Notes under the pieces: model-generated
The model's input: the letters and a program-made list of their open reading frames with translations, nothing else
Databases searched by the model: none
Told to the model about the DNA's origin: nothing
NCBI GenBank assembly: GCA_047601745.1
Contig: JASGIS010000001.1
Coordinates: 1,178,001 to 1,242,000 of the forward strand
From: JAKPAM01 sp047601745
Lineage (GTDB): Bacteria > Pseudomonadota > Gammaproteobacteria > Burkholderiales > Burkholderiaceae_E
Direction of reading: 5' to 3'
Length of the DNA: 64,000 nt
Position numbers and translations under genes: made by a program
Shown here: positions 8,450-17,235 of the stretch, one piece after another
Layout: each line of letters begins with the position of its first letter
How positions within the stretch are numbered: position 1 is the stretch's first letter

Positions 8450-9757
8450 ATGGAATCGAGCCTGTCCGAAGCACCGGCGCTGTCCGAACGCACGATGATC
8501 GAGACGGCGCGCGGCCTGCGCGACGAGTCGATCGCGCTGCTGACCGCGCTGGTGCGCGAACCGTCGCTGCTCGGCGACGAGGCCGGCGCGCAGCGGGTGA
8601 TCCGCCAGGCGTTCGAAGCGCTGGGCACGCGCATCCACGAGTTCGAGATCGACGACGCGAAGCTGCGCACGCATCCGGCGTATTCGCCGTCGATCCTGCC
8701 CTATGCCGGGCGGCGCAACGTCGTCGGCATCCACGAGCCCAAGGGGCCGGTGCGCGGCAAATCGCTGATCCTGAACGGCCACATCGACGTCGTACCGATC
8801 GGCGCGCGCGAGCTGTGGCGGCACGATCCGTTCGGCGCCGAGATCGACGGCGATCGGCTGTACGGCCGCGGCGCCAGCGACATGAAGGCCGGCATCGTCG
8901 CGTTCACGATGGCGTTCAAGGCGCTGCGCGAGCTCGGCTACGAGCCGGCCGCCAAGGTCTTCCTGCAATCGGTGGTCGAGGAGGAATGCACGGGCAACGG
9001 CGCGCTGGCCTGCCTGCTCGAGGGCTACACGGCTGATGCCGCCGTGATCCCCGAGCCGCTGGCCGGCCTGATGGACTGCCAGATGGGCGTCATGTGGTTC
9101 GCGATCGAGGTGCTGGGCAAGCCGGTGCACGCGTCGGTCGCCCACACCGGCGTCGGCGCGATCGAGTTCTCGTTCCATCTGTTCGGCGCGCTCAAGGAGC
9201 TCGAGGCGCGATGGAACGCGCCGAAGTCGCGCCACGGCTATTTCCTCAGGCACGACCATCCGGTGAACTTCAACCTGGGCAAGATCCACGGCGGCGAATG
9301 GGCGTCGTCGGTGCCGACCTATTGCCGCAGCGACATCCGCGTCGGCTTCTACCCGGACATGCCGGTAGCCAAGGCCAAGGCCGAGATCGAGCGCGTGCTG
9401 GCCGACGCGCATGCGCGGCACCCGGGACGCGACAGCCTGTCGTACCGCCTGATCTACGAAGGCTTCCAGGCCGACGGCTGCGTCGTCGACATCAACGAAC
9501 CGGTGATGCAGACGCTGTCCGGCACTTATCGCGACGTGACCGGCAAGGAGCTGGCGCCGATGGCGTTCACCGGCACGACCGACGCCAAGTTCTTCAACCT
9601 GTACGGCAACACGCCGGCCACCTGCTACGGGCCGACCGGCGCCAGCTACCACGGCATCGACGAGTGGGTGTCGCTCGACAGCATGATGGACTGCGTGGCC
9701 GTGCTGACGGTGTTCATCGCCCGCTGGTGCGGGCTCAACCGCGTGGAGGCCCGCTGA
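8450..9757 (+). CDS. M20 family metallopeptidase (ArgE/DapE-type deacylase)
   Basis: A zinc-dependent amidohydrolase of family M20, 435 residues. Metal and catalytic residues are visible: GHIDVV (His111, Asp113), the bridging Asp in GASDMKAG (Asp144), the EEE at about 177-179 and a C-terminal SYHGIDEW His. A lid/dimerisation domain lies between. The family removes acyl groups from amino acids or small peptides; the substrate cannot be told here. The start is ATG 8450 with an upstream GAGG. Its stop overlaps the start of the next gene (TGATG), so the two are translationally coupled and probably act on the same metabolite. Confidence 0.88.
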   Translation: MESSLSEAPALSERTMIETARGLRDESIALLTALVREPSLLGDEAGAQRVIRQAFEALGTRIHEFEIDDAKLRTHPAYSPSILPYAGRRNVVGIHEPKGPVRGKSLILNGHIDVVPIGARELWRHDPFGAEIDGDRLYGRGASDMKAGIVAFTMAFKALRELGYEPAAKVFLQSVVEEECTGNGALACLLEGYTADAAVIPEPLAGLMDCQMGVMWFAIEVLGKPVHASVAHTGVGAIEFSFHLFGALKELEARWNAPKSRHGYFLRHDHPVNFNLGKIHGGEWASSVPTYCRSDIRVGFYPDMPVAKAKAEIERVLADAHARHPGRDSLSYRLIYEGFQADGCVVDINEPVMQTLSGTYRDVTGKELAPMAFTGTTDAKFFNLYGNTPATCYGPTGASYHGIDEWVSLDSMMDCVAVLTVFIARWCGLNRVEAR

Positions 9758-10686
9758 TGCCGACGCTGATGCTGCACAGCGCCACGCAGGACATGACGGG
9801 CCTGAAGCGCCTGTTCGAGAAGATCACACCCGAGCTGCGCTGCGCGGTGTGGCCGGACGTCGACCCGGCCGACGTCGACGTGGTCGCCTGCTGGCGGCCG
9901 GCGCCGGGCGTGCTCGCCGGCCTGCCCAAGCTGAAGCTGATCAGCGGGACCGCGGCCGGCGTCGACAACATCCTGGCCGACCCGACGCTGCCGGCCGGCG
10001 TGCCGCTGACCCGCATCGTCGATCCGTACCTCGCGCACGGCATGGCCGAGTACGTGATCTGGGGCGTGCTGCATTTCTATCGGCACTTCGACGCGATCCT
10101 GAACGGACGGCCGCGACGCGAATGGAAGGACCCCGGCCAACGTCCGGCCGCCAGGACGAAGATCGGCATCATGGGGACCGGCGAGATCGGCGGCCACGTG
10201 GCGCGCGAACTGCTCAAGCTCGGCTTCTCGGTCAGCGGCTGGTCGCGCGGCGCGCGCGCGATCGACGGCGTGACGATGTTCGCCGGCGACGAAGGCCTGC
10301 CCGGCTTCCTGGCCGAGCTGGACATCTGCGTGTGCGTGCTGCCGCTGACGCCGCAGACGACGCGGATCCTCGGCGAACGCACGTTCGCGATGATGAAACC
10401 GGGCGCGGCGGTCATCAACGTCGGCCGCGGCCAGCACGTCGACGCCGACGCGCTGCTGCGATCGGTGCGCGACGGGCACCTGCGCGGCGCGATCCTCGAC
10501 GTGTTCGACGTCGAGCCGCTGCCGGACGATTCGCCGTTGTGGCAGGAGCCGCGCATCGTCATCACGCCGCACATGGCGTCGACGGTGCACCCGTCGGACA
10601 TGGTGCGGCAGATCGCCGAGAACGTGCGCCGCGTGAGGGCCGGCGAGCCGCTGCTGAACCTCGTCGACCGGACACGCGGGTACTGA
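9757..10686 (+). CDS. D-2-hydroxyacid dehydrogenase (glyoxylate/hydroxypyruvate reductase A-like)
   Basis: A 309-residue NAD(P)-dependent reductase of the D-isomer-specific 2-hydroxyacid dehydrogenase family, closest in layout to GhrA. It has the dinucleotide-binding GTGEIGGHVA at about residues 140-149, the active-site Arg in NVGRGQHVD, the Glu in DVFDVEPLP and the catalytic His in ITPHMAS. Such enzymes reduce glyoxylate or hydroxypyruvate, or oxidise the matching hydroxyacids. ATG 9757 overlaps the stop of the M20 gene by one base. The pairing suggests a route in which a deacylated product or its keto acid is reduced or oxidised; that is inference. Confidence 0.88.
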   Translation: MPTLMLHSATQDMTGLKRLFEKITPELRCAVWPDVDPADVDVVACWRPAPGVLAGLPKLKLISGTAAGVDNILADPTLPAGVPLTRIVDPYLAHGMAEYVIWGVLHFYRHFDAILNGRPRREWKDPGQRPAARTKIGIMGTGEIGGHVARELLKLGFSVSGWSRGARAIDGVTMFAGDEGLPGFLAELDICVCVLPLTPQTTRILGERTFAMMKPGAAVINVGRGQHVDADALLRSVRDGHLRGAILDVFDVEPLPDDSPLWQEPRIVITPHMASTVHPSDMVRQIAENVRRVRAGEPLLNLVDRTRGY

Positions 10687-10839
10687 GGAGAATCCGTGAA
10701 CGCCCCCGCCACGCCCGGGCGGCGCGTCCGATTCGTTCACGGATCCTGACGCGGCGGAAGGCCCGCCGGCCGGTGCTACCATCGTCCGGTATCCGATTCG
10801 CCACAGGACGGTTCGCGCCAGCACAGGCCGATGCCGTCC

Positions 10840-10930
10840 TGCAGGCCGTCGATCAGACAGGCCTGGCGGATTTTCCCGACGATTGTCCGTGGGATCTCCT
10901 CAACAAGAGGTGTTCGCCGATAGCTGGCTG
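10840..10930 (-). pseudogene. Fragment with adenylate-forming enzyme A10-like motif
   Basis: In the ~285-bp gap between the dehydrogenase and the GH50-like gene, a minus frame reads LVEEIPRTIVGKIRQACL. This matches the A10 motif of acyl-CoA/acetyl-CoA synthetases, whose Lys completes adenylation (usual form LPRTxxGKIxR). Only some 30 residues are present, with no start and no upstream domain. I take it as the tail of a lost AMP-forming ligase gene. The rest of the gap shows nothing clear. Confidence 0.4.
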
Positions 10931-10971
10931 CCCTGATCGGCGATCGCCTCGCCGCCCGATCTGCATCGACG

Positions 10972-13359
10972 ATGACGTTCATTCCCCCTCGTTCCGCCCG
11001 CCTTCCCTCCCCTCGCTCCGCGCTTCGCCCGGCCGTCACGGCCGCGCTGCTCGCGCTGGCGGCATCCGGCCAGGCGCAGACGCAGGCGCCGGCGCGCGCG
11101 CCCGCCGGCTGCGCGGCACCGGCGGCCGCCCCGGCGCCCCAGACGCTGTCGACGATCACCGACGGCTTCGCGGTGCGCACCGGCCCCTCGCCGCAGCCGA
11201 ACACGCGCTGGCGGGTCGCGTTCCAGGGCGGCGTCGAATGGCCGCACGTGATCCTGCGGCCGACGCGCGGACCGTGGGATCTGTCCCGCCATGGCGCGCT
11301 GCTGTTGCCGATCACCAACGTCGGCGAGCAGGACGTCATCGTCAACCTGCGGGTCGGCGACGACGACGGCGCCACCTGGCCGGACCACGCCGGCGCCGCG
11401 CGGATACCGCTGGCACCGTTCGAGCGGCGCAACGTGCTGCTGCCGCTGTGCGCGGTCGATCCGCGCGCGATGGGCATGCGCGCCGGGCCGCCGGTGCGGC
11501 CGTCGCAGGCGCTGCCTCCGGTGCTGATGCGCGGCCTGACGCCGCTGGCGCTGGACGGCCGCCTCGATCCGCGCCGCGTCGCCAGCGTGTTCATCGTCGT
11601 CGACGGACGCAGCAGCGCGCACCAGTTGATCCTCGGCGATCTGCAGGCGGTGGCGGTCCCGCAAGGCGCGGCCGCTTATGACGGCCTGTTCGATACGTTC
11701 GGACAAACGACGATCGGCCAGTGGCCCGAGAAGATCAAGGACGAAGCCGACCTGAAGGCGCGCGCCGACGAAGAACTCGCGAAACGGCTGTCCGACGCGC
11801 CGCGCGACGGCGATCCGTCCCGCGCGGCCGCCACCGGCGTGCCCGCGGTGCCCGGCGCGAAGCCGCCCCGGTTCCCGGCCAGCGGGTTCTTCCGTACCCA
11901 GCGCGGCGACGACGGCCGCTGGTGGCTGGTGACGCCGCAGGGCGAGGGCTTCTTCTCGATCGGCGTGGACACGGTCACGTGGCCCGATATGGGCACTTAT
12001 GTCGAAGGCCGCGAGTCGATGTTCGTCGACCTGCCCGCCGCCGACGGCCCGCTGGCCGCGCACCTGGGCGAAGCCGACCTGCGCCGCGACATGGGCGCTC
12101 AGGCGGGCCAGCGCTTCAATCACGGCCGGTTCTTCAATTTCTACACGGCCAACCTGCAGCGCCGCTACGGGCCCGACTATGCGCAGACCTGGCAGCGGAT
12201 GACGCTGCAGCGGCTGCGCGACTGGGGGTTCAACACGCTGGGCAACTGGAGCCATCCGGATCTGTGGCGTCCCGAGCGGGCCGAACGTCTGCCGTATACG
12301 GTACCGCTGTCGATCGAAGGCGATTTCGCGCGCGTCAGCGACGGCACCGACTACTGGGGCAAGATGCCGGATCCGTTCGATCCGCGCTTCGCGCAGGCGG
12401 TCGATCAACTGATGCAGGAGCAGGCCGCGCCGCGGCGCGACGATCCGATGCTGCTCGGCTACTTCGTCGACAACGAGCTGGCCTGGGGCAACGGACGCGC
12501 GCCCGAACTGGCGCAACGCTATGCGCTGGCCGTCCATACGCTGGCGCTGACCGGCGCGAGCCCGGCCAAGCAGGCGTTCATCGCGATGCTGCGCGAGCAC
12601 CATGCGAGCCCCGCCGACTGGGCGCAGGCCTGGAAGCTCGATGGCGCCGCCGCCGGCGATGCGGCCGCAGCGCCATCGGGCCCGGCATCGGCGCCTGCGA
12701 CGCCCGCGGCGGCCCCATCACCGTCTTCGCCGCCCGGATGGCCGCGCGACTGGGACGCCGCGCTGCGCGCGCCGGTGCGCCTGCCGGCGATGCTGCATGA
12801 CGCGGCGGCGGCCGACCTGTCGGCCTTCACGCGCCAGTTCGCCGACACGTACTACCGGACGGTGGCCGAGGCGCTCAAGCGCCACGATCCCAACCACCTG
12901 TATCTGGGATCGCGCTTCGCCGCGCAGACCGACGAGGCGGTCGGGGCCTGCGATCGCTATTGCGACGTGGTCAGCTTCAACATCTATCACCGCCAGTTCG
13001 CGCCGGCGCGGCAGGACCGGTTCCGCGAGCTGGTCAAGCCGGCGCTGGTCGGCGAGTTCAACTTCAGTTCGACCGACCGCGGCCCGTTCTGGCCGGGCCT
13101 CGTCGACGTCGGTAGCGAGGCGGCGCGCGGCCGCGCTTATGGCGAGTACGTCGCCGCCGCGGCGGCCGACCCGCAGATCGTCGGCGTGCACTGGTTCCAG
13201 TACGTCGACCAGCCCGCGTCGGGCCGTCTGCTCGACGGCGAGAATGCCCACTTCGGCCTGGTCGGCATCACCGACGTGCCATGGCAATCGTTCACGCAGG
13301 CGGTGAGCGACGCGAATGTCGCGGCGCTCAAGGCGCGAATGAGCGGCAAGCCGAAATAG
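10972..13359 (+). CDS. GH50-like (agarase-type) glycoside hydrolase, secreted
   Basis: A 795-residue protein with an N-terminal signal peptide (hydrophobic AAVTAALLALAASGQAQ) and an Ala/Pro-rich spacer, then a beta-sandwich-like region, then a clan GH-A type (alpha/beta) barrel. The stretch GFFRTQRGDDGRWWLVTPQG and the nearby FFSIGVDTV resemble beta-agarase family GH50. The likely acid/base is Glu502 in FVDNELAWG and the likely nucleophile Glu695 in LVGEFNFSS. An Ala/Pro-rich insert lies between them at about residues 560-585. GH50 enzymes cut agarose, but many homologues in soil bacteria are untested, so the substrate is open. It should act outside the cytoplasm. Confidence 0.72.
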   Translation: MTFIPPRSARLPSPRSALRPAVTAALLALAASGQAQTQAPARAPAGCAAPAAAPAPQTLSTITDGFAVRTGPSPQPNTRWRVAFQGGVEWPHVILRPTRGPWDLSRHGALLLPITNVGEQDVIVNLRVGDDDGATWPDHAGAARIPLAPFERRNVLLPLCAVDPRAMGMRAGPPVRPSQALPPVLMRGLTPLALDGRLDPRRVASVFIVVDGRSSAHQLILGDLQAVAVPQGAAAYDGLFDTFGQTTIGQWPEKIKDEADLKARADEELAKRLSDAPRDGDPSRAAATGVPAVPGAKPPRFPASGFFRTQRGDDGRWWLVTPQGEGFFSIGVDTVTWPDMGTYVEGRESMFVDLPAADGPLAAHLGEADLRRDMGAQAGQRFNHGRFFNFYTANLQRRYGPDYAQTWQRMTLQRLRDWGFNTLGNWSHPDLWRPERAERLPYTVPLSIEGDFARVSDGTDYWGKMPDPFDPRFAQAVDQLMQEQAAPRRDDPMLLGYFVDNELAWGNGRAPELAQRYALAVHTLALTGASPAKQAFIAMLREHHASPADWAQAWKLDGAAAGDAAAAPSGPASAPATPAAAPSPSSPPGWPRDWDAALRAPVRLPAMLHDAAAADLSAFTRQFADTYYRTVAEALKRHDPNHLYLGSRFAAQTDEAVGACDRYCDVVSFNIYHRQFAPARQDRFRELVKPALVGEFNFSSTDRGPFWPGLVDVGSEAARGRAYGEYVAAAAADPQIVGVHWFQYVDQPASGRLLDGENAHFGLVGITDVPWQSFTQAVSDANVAALKARMSGKPK

Positions 13360-13406
13360 CGCGCCGGCGTTCGGGCCTTCACACATCGCGATCCGGAATC
13401 GACACC

Positions 13407-14717
13407 ATGAGCCTGAAGGTCCTGATCATCGGCGGCGGCATCGGCGGGCTGACCGCGGCACTGTCGCTGCACGCGGCCGGCGCCGACGTGCAGTTGTTCG
13501 AGGCGGTGGCCGACATGAAGCCGCTGGGCGTCGGCATCAACTGCCTGCCGCATGCGGTGCGCGAGTTGACCGAACTGGGCCTGGGCGACGAACTGGCGCG
13601 CATCGGCGTGCCGGTTCGCGAACTGATCTACACGAACCGGTTCGGCCAGCGGATCTGGCGCGAGGACCGCGGCCTGCTCGCCGGCTACCACTGGCCGCAG
13701 TACGCGATCCACCGCGGCGCGCTGCAGATGCTGCTGTGGCGCACGGCGCTGGACCGCCTGGGCGAGGACCGGCTGCACGCCAATCATTCGCTGCTGCGCT
13801 TCGAGCAGGACGCGCGGGGCGTGACCGCCTCGTTCGCTTCCCGGACGCTGCCGCCTTCGGGCGGCTCGCTGGGCCAGTCGCACCAGGGGCCCGACGTCGA
13901 TCGCGGCCGCTGGCGGGGCGACGTGCTGATCGGCGCCGACGGCATCCATTCGGCCGTTCGCCGCCAGCTCGTGCCGCACGAAGGCGGGCCGGTGTGGAAC
14001 GGCGCGATCCTGTGGCGCGGCGTCACGCGGGCGCGTCCGTTCCTGTCCGGCGCCTCGATGATCATGGCCGGACACGAGTGGCAGAAGTTCGTCTGTTATC
14101 CGATCTCGGCCGTCGGCGACGACGGGCTGCAGGACATCAACTGGATCGCCGAACGCAAGTTCCGCGACCGTCCGGCGCTGCGGCGCGAGGACTGGAACAA
14201 ACCCGGCCTGCCCGACGATTACCTGCCGCACTTCGCGTCCTGGCGATTCGGCTGGCTGGACTGCGCTGGCCTGATCGGCGGCGCGGCCGGCAGCTTCGAG
14301 TTCCCGATGGTCGATCGCGATCCGCTGCCCGGGTGGACGCAGGGCCGCGTCACGCTGCTCGGCGACGCCGCGCATCCGATGTATCCGATCGGCAGCAACG
14401 GCGCCTCGCAGGCGATCCTGGACGCGCGCGTGCTGTCCTGGCGGCTGGCCACGCAGGACGATCCCTGCCTGGCGCTGCGGCTCTACGATGACGAGCGCCG
14501 GCCGGCGACGTCGGCGCTGGTGCTGGCCAACCGCCGCAACGGCCCCGAACGCGTGATGCAGATGGCCGAGGAGCGCGCGCCCGACGGCTTCGCAGTCGAC
14601 GTGCACGAGGCCATCAGCACCGACGAACTGGCCGCCGCCGCTCGCGAATACAAGCTGATCGCCGGGTTCGACAAGGACGCGCTGAATCAGCGGGCGTCGT
14701 ATTCGGTCGGCGGATAG
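13407..14717 (+). CDS. FAD-dependent monooxygenase (aromatic hydroxylase type)
   Basis: A group A flavin monooxygenase of 436 residues. It has the N-terminal FAD-binding GGGIGGLTAALSLH, a central DVLIGADGIHSAVR (DG motif, binding FAD and NADPH) and the second FAD motif LLGDAAHPMYPIGSNGASQA. Family members hydroxylate aromatic acids such as salicylate or 3-hydroxybenzoate with NAD(P)H and O2. The start is ATG 13407; the frame is open upstream but the Rossmann fold begins at once. It follows the GH50-like gene by 47 nt. No aromatic-degradation partner is adjacent, so the substrate is unknown. Confidence 0.88.
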   Translation: MSLKVLIIGGGIGGLTAALSLHAAGADVQLFEAVADMKPLGVGINCLPHAVRELTELGLGDELARIGVPVRELIYTNRFGQRIWREDRGLLAGYHWPQYAIHRGALQMLLWRTALDRLGEDRLHANHSLLRFEQDARGVTASFASRTLPPSGGSLGQSHQGPDVDRGRWRGDVLIGADGIHSAVRRQLVPHEGGPVWNGAILWRGVTRARPFLSGASMIMAGHEWQKFVCYPISAVGDDGLQDINWIAERKFRDRPALRREDWNKPGLPDDYLPHFASWRFGWLDCAGLIGGAAGSFEFPMVDRDPLPGWTQGRVTLLGDAAHPMYPIGSNGASQAILDARVLSWRLATQDDPCLALRLYDDERRPATSALVLANRRNGPERVMQMAEERAPDGFAVDVHEAISTDELAAAAREYKLIAGFDKDALNQRASYSVGG

Positions 14718-14961
14718 CCGCTCGTCCGAGTCTCTCGCCTGCGCGGCCTCATCCGGGAACCGCGCTCCGGTCCGGCAGCGGACGAATCAAGCGCATGCAC
14801 GCAGAAAAGCCATTTTGCCGACAATTCTGCAATACTTCCGCTACGTAGTCATTCGATGAATAATCAAATATCTGATAATTCTCATTATTGTTCAGAATAT
14901 TGATTCAATTCATCGCCATTCAAATCACTCCCCACCGATACTCGAAGAGGAAAGGAATACG

Positions 14962-15939
14962 ATGCGTTGTCTCAAGTTGCTTTGTTCCGGCTTCCTGATC
15001 TGCAGCACCATCAGCGTCGGCCTGGCCGATACCCGCCTGGCCAATACCGCGCGCAATACCGCCGTGTACGCCGCAACGGATGCCTACACGCCGACCGTGT
15101 ACGAGATGACGTCGAGCAGCCAGCCGTGCTGGGGGCCGATCGCGCTCGTGCCCAACCACTACCCCCCGCTCGCAGCGAAGACGGCGAGCGTTCCGCTGCC
15201 CTGCAACTTCACTCCGTCCGCCGGCACCGACAAGGAAGCGGTGATCCTCGACTCCACGCACGGTGCGCTGCGGGTCTTCGAAGGCTGGCAGCTCAATAAG
15301 TCCGGCGGTAACTGGTCGATGGCCTGGGGCGGTTATGAATTGGAATCGTCATTCAAGAAGACCGCTTACGGCTGGGTCTGGCCCACGAACGAAACGACGT
15401 ATGGCGTCCAGGCATCGGGCTTCTCTTTCATTCCGGGCATCCTTACCGTCAAGGAATTGAGCAGCGGAAAGATCAACCATGCGATTCACATCATCGTTCC
15501 GCGATCCTGCGATACGTGGATAGCGCCCGCGACGCGAACGGACGGCAATGCGGCCCGGACGGGAACCGAGGATTGCTACCAGTACGGCATGGCGTACAAG
15601 CTTCCGTCGAATTTCGTGATCCCGTCCAACTGGCCTAAGGTCGTCAAGATGATCGCCGTCGCGGCACGCGATTATGGCCTGGTGGTCACCGACCAGTCGT
15701 GGTACGGAATCGGCATCCGCTTCGAGAACTTCAAGCGCCAGGGCGCCTGGTGGTCGAAGAACGGCGGCATCGTCGATCCTTATAGCGATCCGACGCAAGC
15801 CGGCCTGAATTTCTTCCAGTGCCCTAACCCCTGGAGCTGGGACTGCTATCCGGACAGGGACCATCTCTTCAAGCCGCTGTCCCAGGTCGTCGCCCCCAAC
15901 AACCAGAACTTCTGGCAGGCGCTCGTTCGGGTCAACTGA
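14962..15939 (+). CDS. Secreted protein of unknown function, 325 aa
   Basis: I recognise no family with certainty. A classic signal peptide is present (MRCLKLLCSGFLICSTISVGLA), so the protein is exported. The mature part is rich in Trp, Asn, Ser and aromatic residues (EGWQLNKSGGNWSMAWGGYE; CPNPWSWDCYPDRDHLF) with several Cys that could form disulfides, suggesting a beta-rich extracellular domain. The start ATG has a strong GAGGAAAGGA upstream. The ~160 bp before it (about 14800-14950) is strikingly AT-rich compared with the rest of the window and should contain the promoter. The gene itself is less GC-rich than its neighbours, which fits recent acquisition. Confidence 0.7.
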   Translation: MRCLKLLCSGFLICSTISVGLADTRLANTARNTAVYAATDAYTPTVYEMTSSSQPCWGPIALVPNHYPPLAAKTASVPLPCNFTPSAGTDKEAVILDSTHGALRVFEGWQLNKSGGNWSMAWGGYELESSFKKTAYGWVWPTNETTYGVQASGFSFIPGILTVKELSSGKINHAIHIIVPRSCDTWIAPATRTDGNAARTGTEDCYQYGMAYKLPSNFVIPSNWPKVVKMIAVAARDYGLVVTDQSWYGIGIRFENFKRQGAWWSKNGGIVDPYSDPTQAGLNFFQCPNPWSWDCYPDRDHLFKPLSQVVAPNNQNFWQALVRVN

Positions 15940-15957
15940 CCACAGCCAAAACGCAAG

Positions 15958-16055
15958 CCTCGTCCTTCAGGACGAGGTCACGCGAGGCGATTCCGTTCCG
16001 GCGCCGAAGTCGCCCCCGTATCGTGGCGACGAAGCTCCCGCCTTGCGGCGGGGGT
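15958..16055. repeat. Two short palindromes like IS200/IS605 element ends
   Basis: Two compact hairpins sit ~60 nt apart after the secreted orphan gene: CCTCGTCC-TTCA-GGACGAGG (15958-15977) and CCCGCC-TTGC-GGCGGG (16037-16052), each in a context (AAGCCTCGTCC..., GAAGCTCCCGCC...GGGTGACC) like the subterminal hairpins of IS200/IS605 elements. No TnpA or TnpB frame is present. They could also be transcription terminators for the converging genes, though neither has a U-run. Confidence 0.4.
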
Positions 16056-16113
16056 GACCGACCGGCACGCGACGACATACGACATTGACAGTCGCCGCGT
16101 TGCCGCGCGGCGA

Positions 16114-16677
16114 TCAGGATTTGGTCGGATCCGATCCGTCCTTCGGCGGCAGCGTGATCTTGCGGCTGACGCGGCGAACGACGGTGACCTCGGTGGCGGG
16201 CTTGGGCGCGCCGAGCGGACGGCGCATCGGCGGCGGATCGTCGGGGCGGTGATGCGGGTATCGAGGTCCGTCGCGGGGGCCGTCGCGATACCCGGGTCCG
16301 TCGCGATGACCCGGTCCGTCACGATGGCCGGGTCCGTCACGGTAGCCGTGCCCCGGGCCGTCATCCCGGTTTCCACCGCGTCCTTCGCGCGGCGAGAAGC
16401 CGCCGCGGGCTCCGTCGCCCTGCGACGGCGGACGGCGACCCGCCCGCCCCTGCACGGGACCGATCGAGCTGACCGCATGGTGATACAGGAAAGTCTCGCC
16501 CTGGCCGACGTCGAGGATCAACGAATACTGGTCGAACGACTTGATGCGGCCACGCAGCCGCACGCCGCTGACCAGGTAGACGTCGACCAGCGTGCGTTCA
16601 CGCCGGAATGCATTGAGCCGGCTGAACTGCTGGTTCTTGACGGGGGCGCTGGAGGGGGACGGAGGAGATTCGCTCAC
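16114..16677 (-). CDS. Hfq-like RNA chaperone with long repeat-rich C-terminal tail
   Basis: The N-terminal ~75 residues form an Sm/Hfq fold: FSRLNAFRRERTLVDVYLVSGVRLRG (Sm1, with the Hfq-like stretch LVDVYLVSGVRLRG) and FLYHHAVSSIGP (Sm2; the usual form is YKHAIST). Hfq hexamers bind small RNAs and mRNAs. The tail is an Arg/Gly/Asp/Pro-rich run with about five repeats of a GHRDGP/GYRDGP hexapeptide (18-nt DNA repeat, about 16250-16345), then a basic end. The total, ~187 aa, is far longer than canonical Hfq. Burkholderia species carry a second, tail-extended Hfq (Hfq2), which this may match. The start is uncertain: GTG 16677 is chosen, with TTG 16719 and GTG 16713 as alternatives. Confidence 0.82.
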   Translation of the reverse strand: MSESPPSPSSAPVKNQQFSRLNAFRRERTLVDVYLVSGVRLRGRIKSFDQYSLILDVGQGETFLYHHAVSSIGPVQGRAGRRPPSQGDGARGGFSPREGRGGNRDDGPGHGYRDGPGHRDGPGHRDGPGYRDGPRDGPRYPHHRPDDPPPMRRPLGAPKPATEVTVVRRVSRKITLPPKDGSDPTKS

Positions 16678-16812
16678 GAGTCGGTAGGGGGCGAACCACA
16701 GGCACCCCGGCACGTTCAAGGCTCTTCATTCTAGAGCGTTTGAACGGTCAACGGGGCTTGATCGACAAAGAAGTTCGGCGTCAAGGGGGCGGGGCGCGGC
16801 TGCCGGGAGGGT

Positions 16813-17061
16813 TCAGTGCAGGGTCAGCGGTTGCTGCATCAGGCCGTTGAACTGGCTCAGATAGTCGTCGACTTCTTCGATGCTGGGCTCGGAAGCGATC
16901 AGTTGCTGGACGTCCTCGCGGAACCGCGAAGCGAGCGACCCATCGATGTAGATCTCGCGGCGCATCGCCTTGTCCATGATTTCGAAACCGCCGAACACCC
17001 CCCCCTCGTCGTCGCGAAACTCGACGACGCAGTAGTTGGGACTGTTATAGATCATGTGCAT
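16813..17061 (-). CDS. DUF3567 family small protein
   Basis: An 82-residue protein starting MHMIYNSPNYCVVEF and ending NGLMQQPLTLH, which I recognise as DUF3567, a small family known mainly from Burkholderiales. Its function is not known. The sequence is acidic and predicted cytosolic, with a short beta N-terminal half and a helical C-terminal half (FREDVQQLIASEPSIEEVDDYL). The ATG at 17061 is chosen because family members start there; upstream in-frame sequence lacks homology. Confidence 0.85.
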   Translation of the reverse strand: MHMIYNSPNYCVVEFRDDEGGVFGGFEIMDKAMRREIYIDGSLASRFREDVQQLIASEPSIEEVDDYLSQFNGLMQQPLTLH

Positions 17062-17235
17062 GGCGAACCTCGGTTTTGCTGATTCGTAGCTATGGTCGGC
17101 TGAAGGCTTTGCAAGTCCTGCCCGAGCCCGACGGGCGTCCGACGATGCCCGATGGACGCCCCGCCCGCTCACGAAAACTGCAACAGGCGGTCAGATACCC
17201 GGCTTTTCGGGCCCCCGGCGCCCGCCGCGACCTCG

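Noticed and set aside
7757..9652. 631-codon minus-strand frame spanning the patatin 5' end and the M20 gene
   Set aside because: Shadow of two real genes in opposite orientation, with the usual repetitive Arg/Asp/Gln-rich composition.
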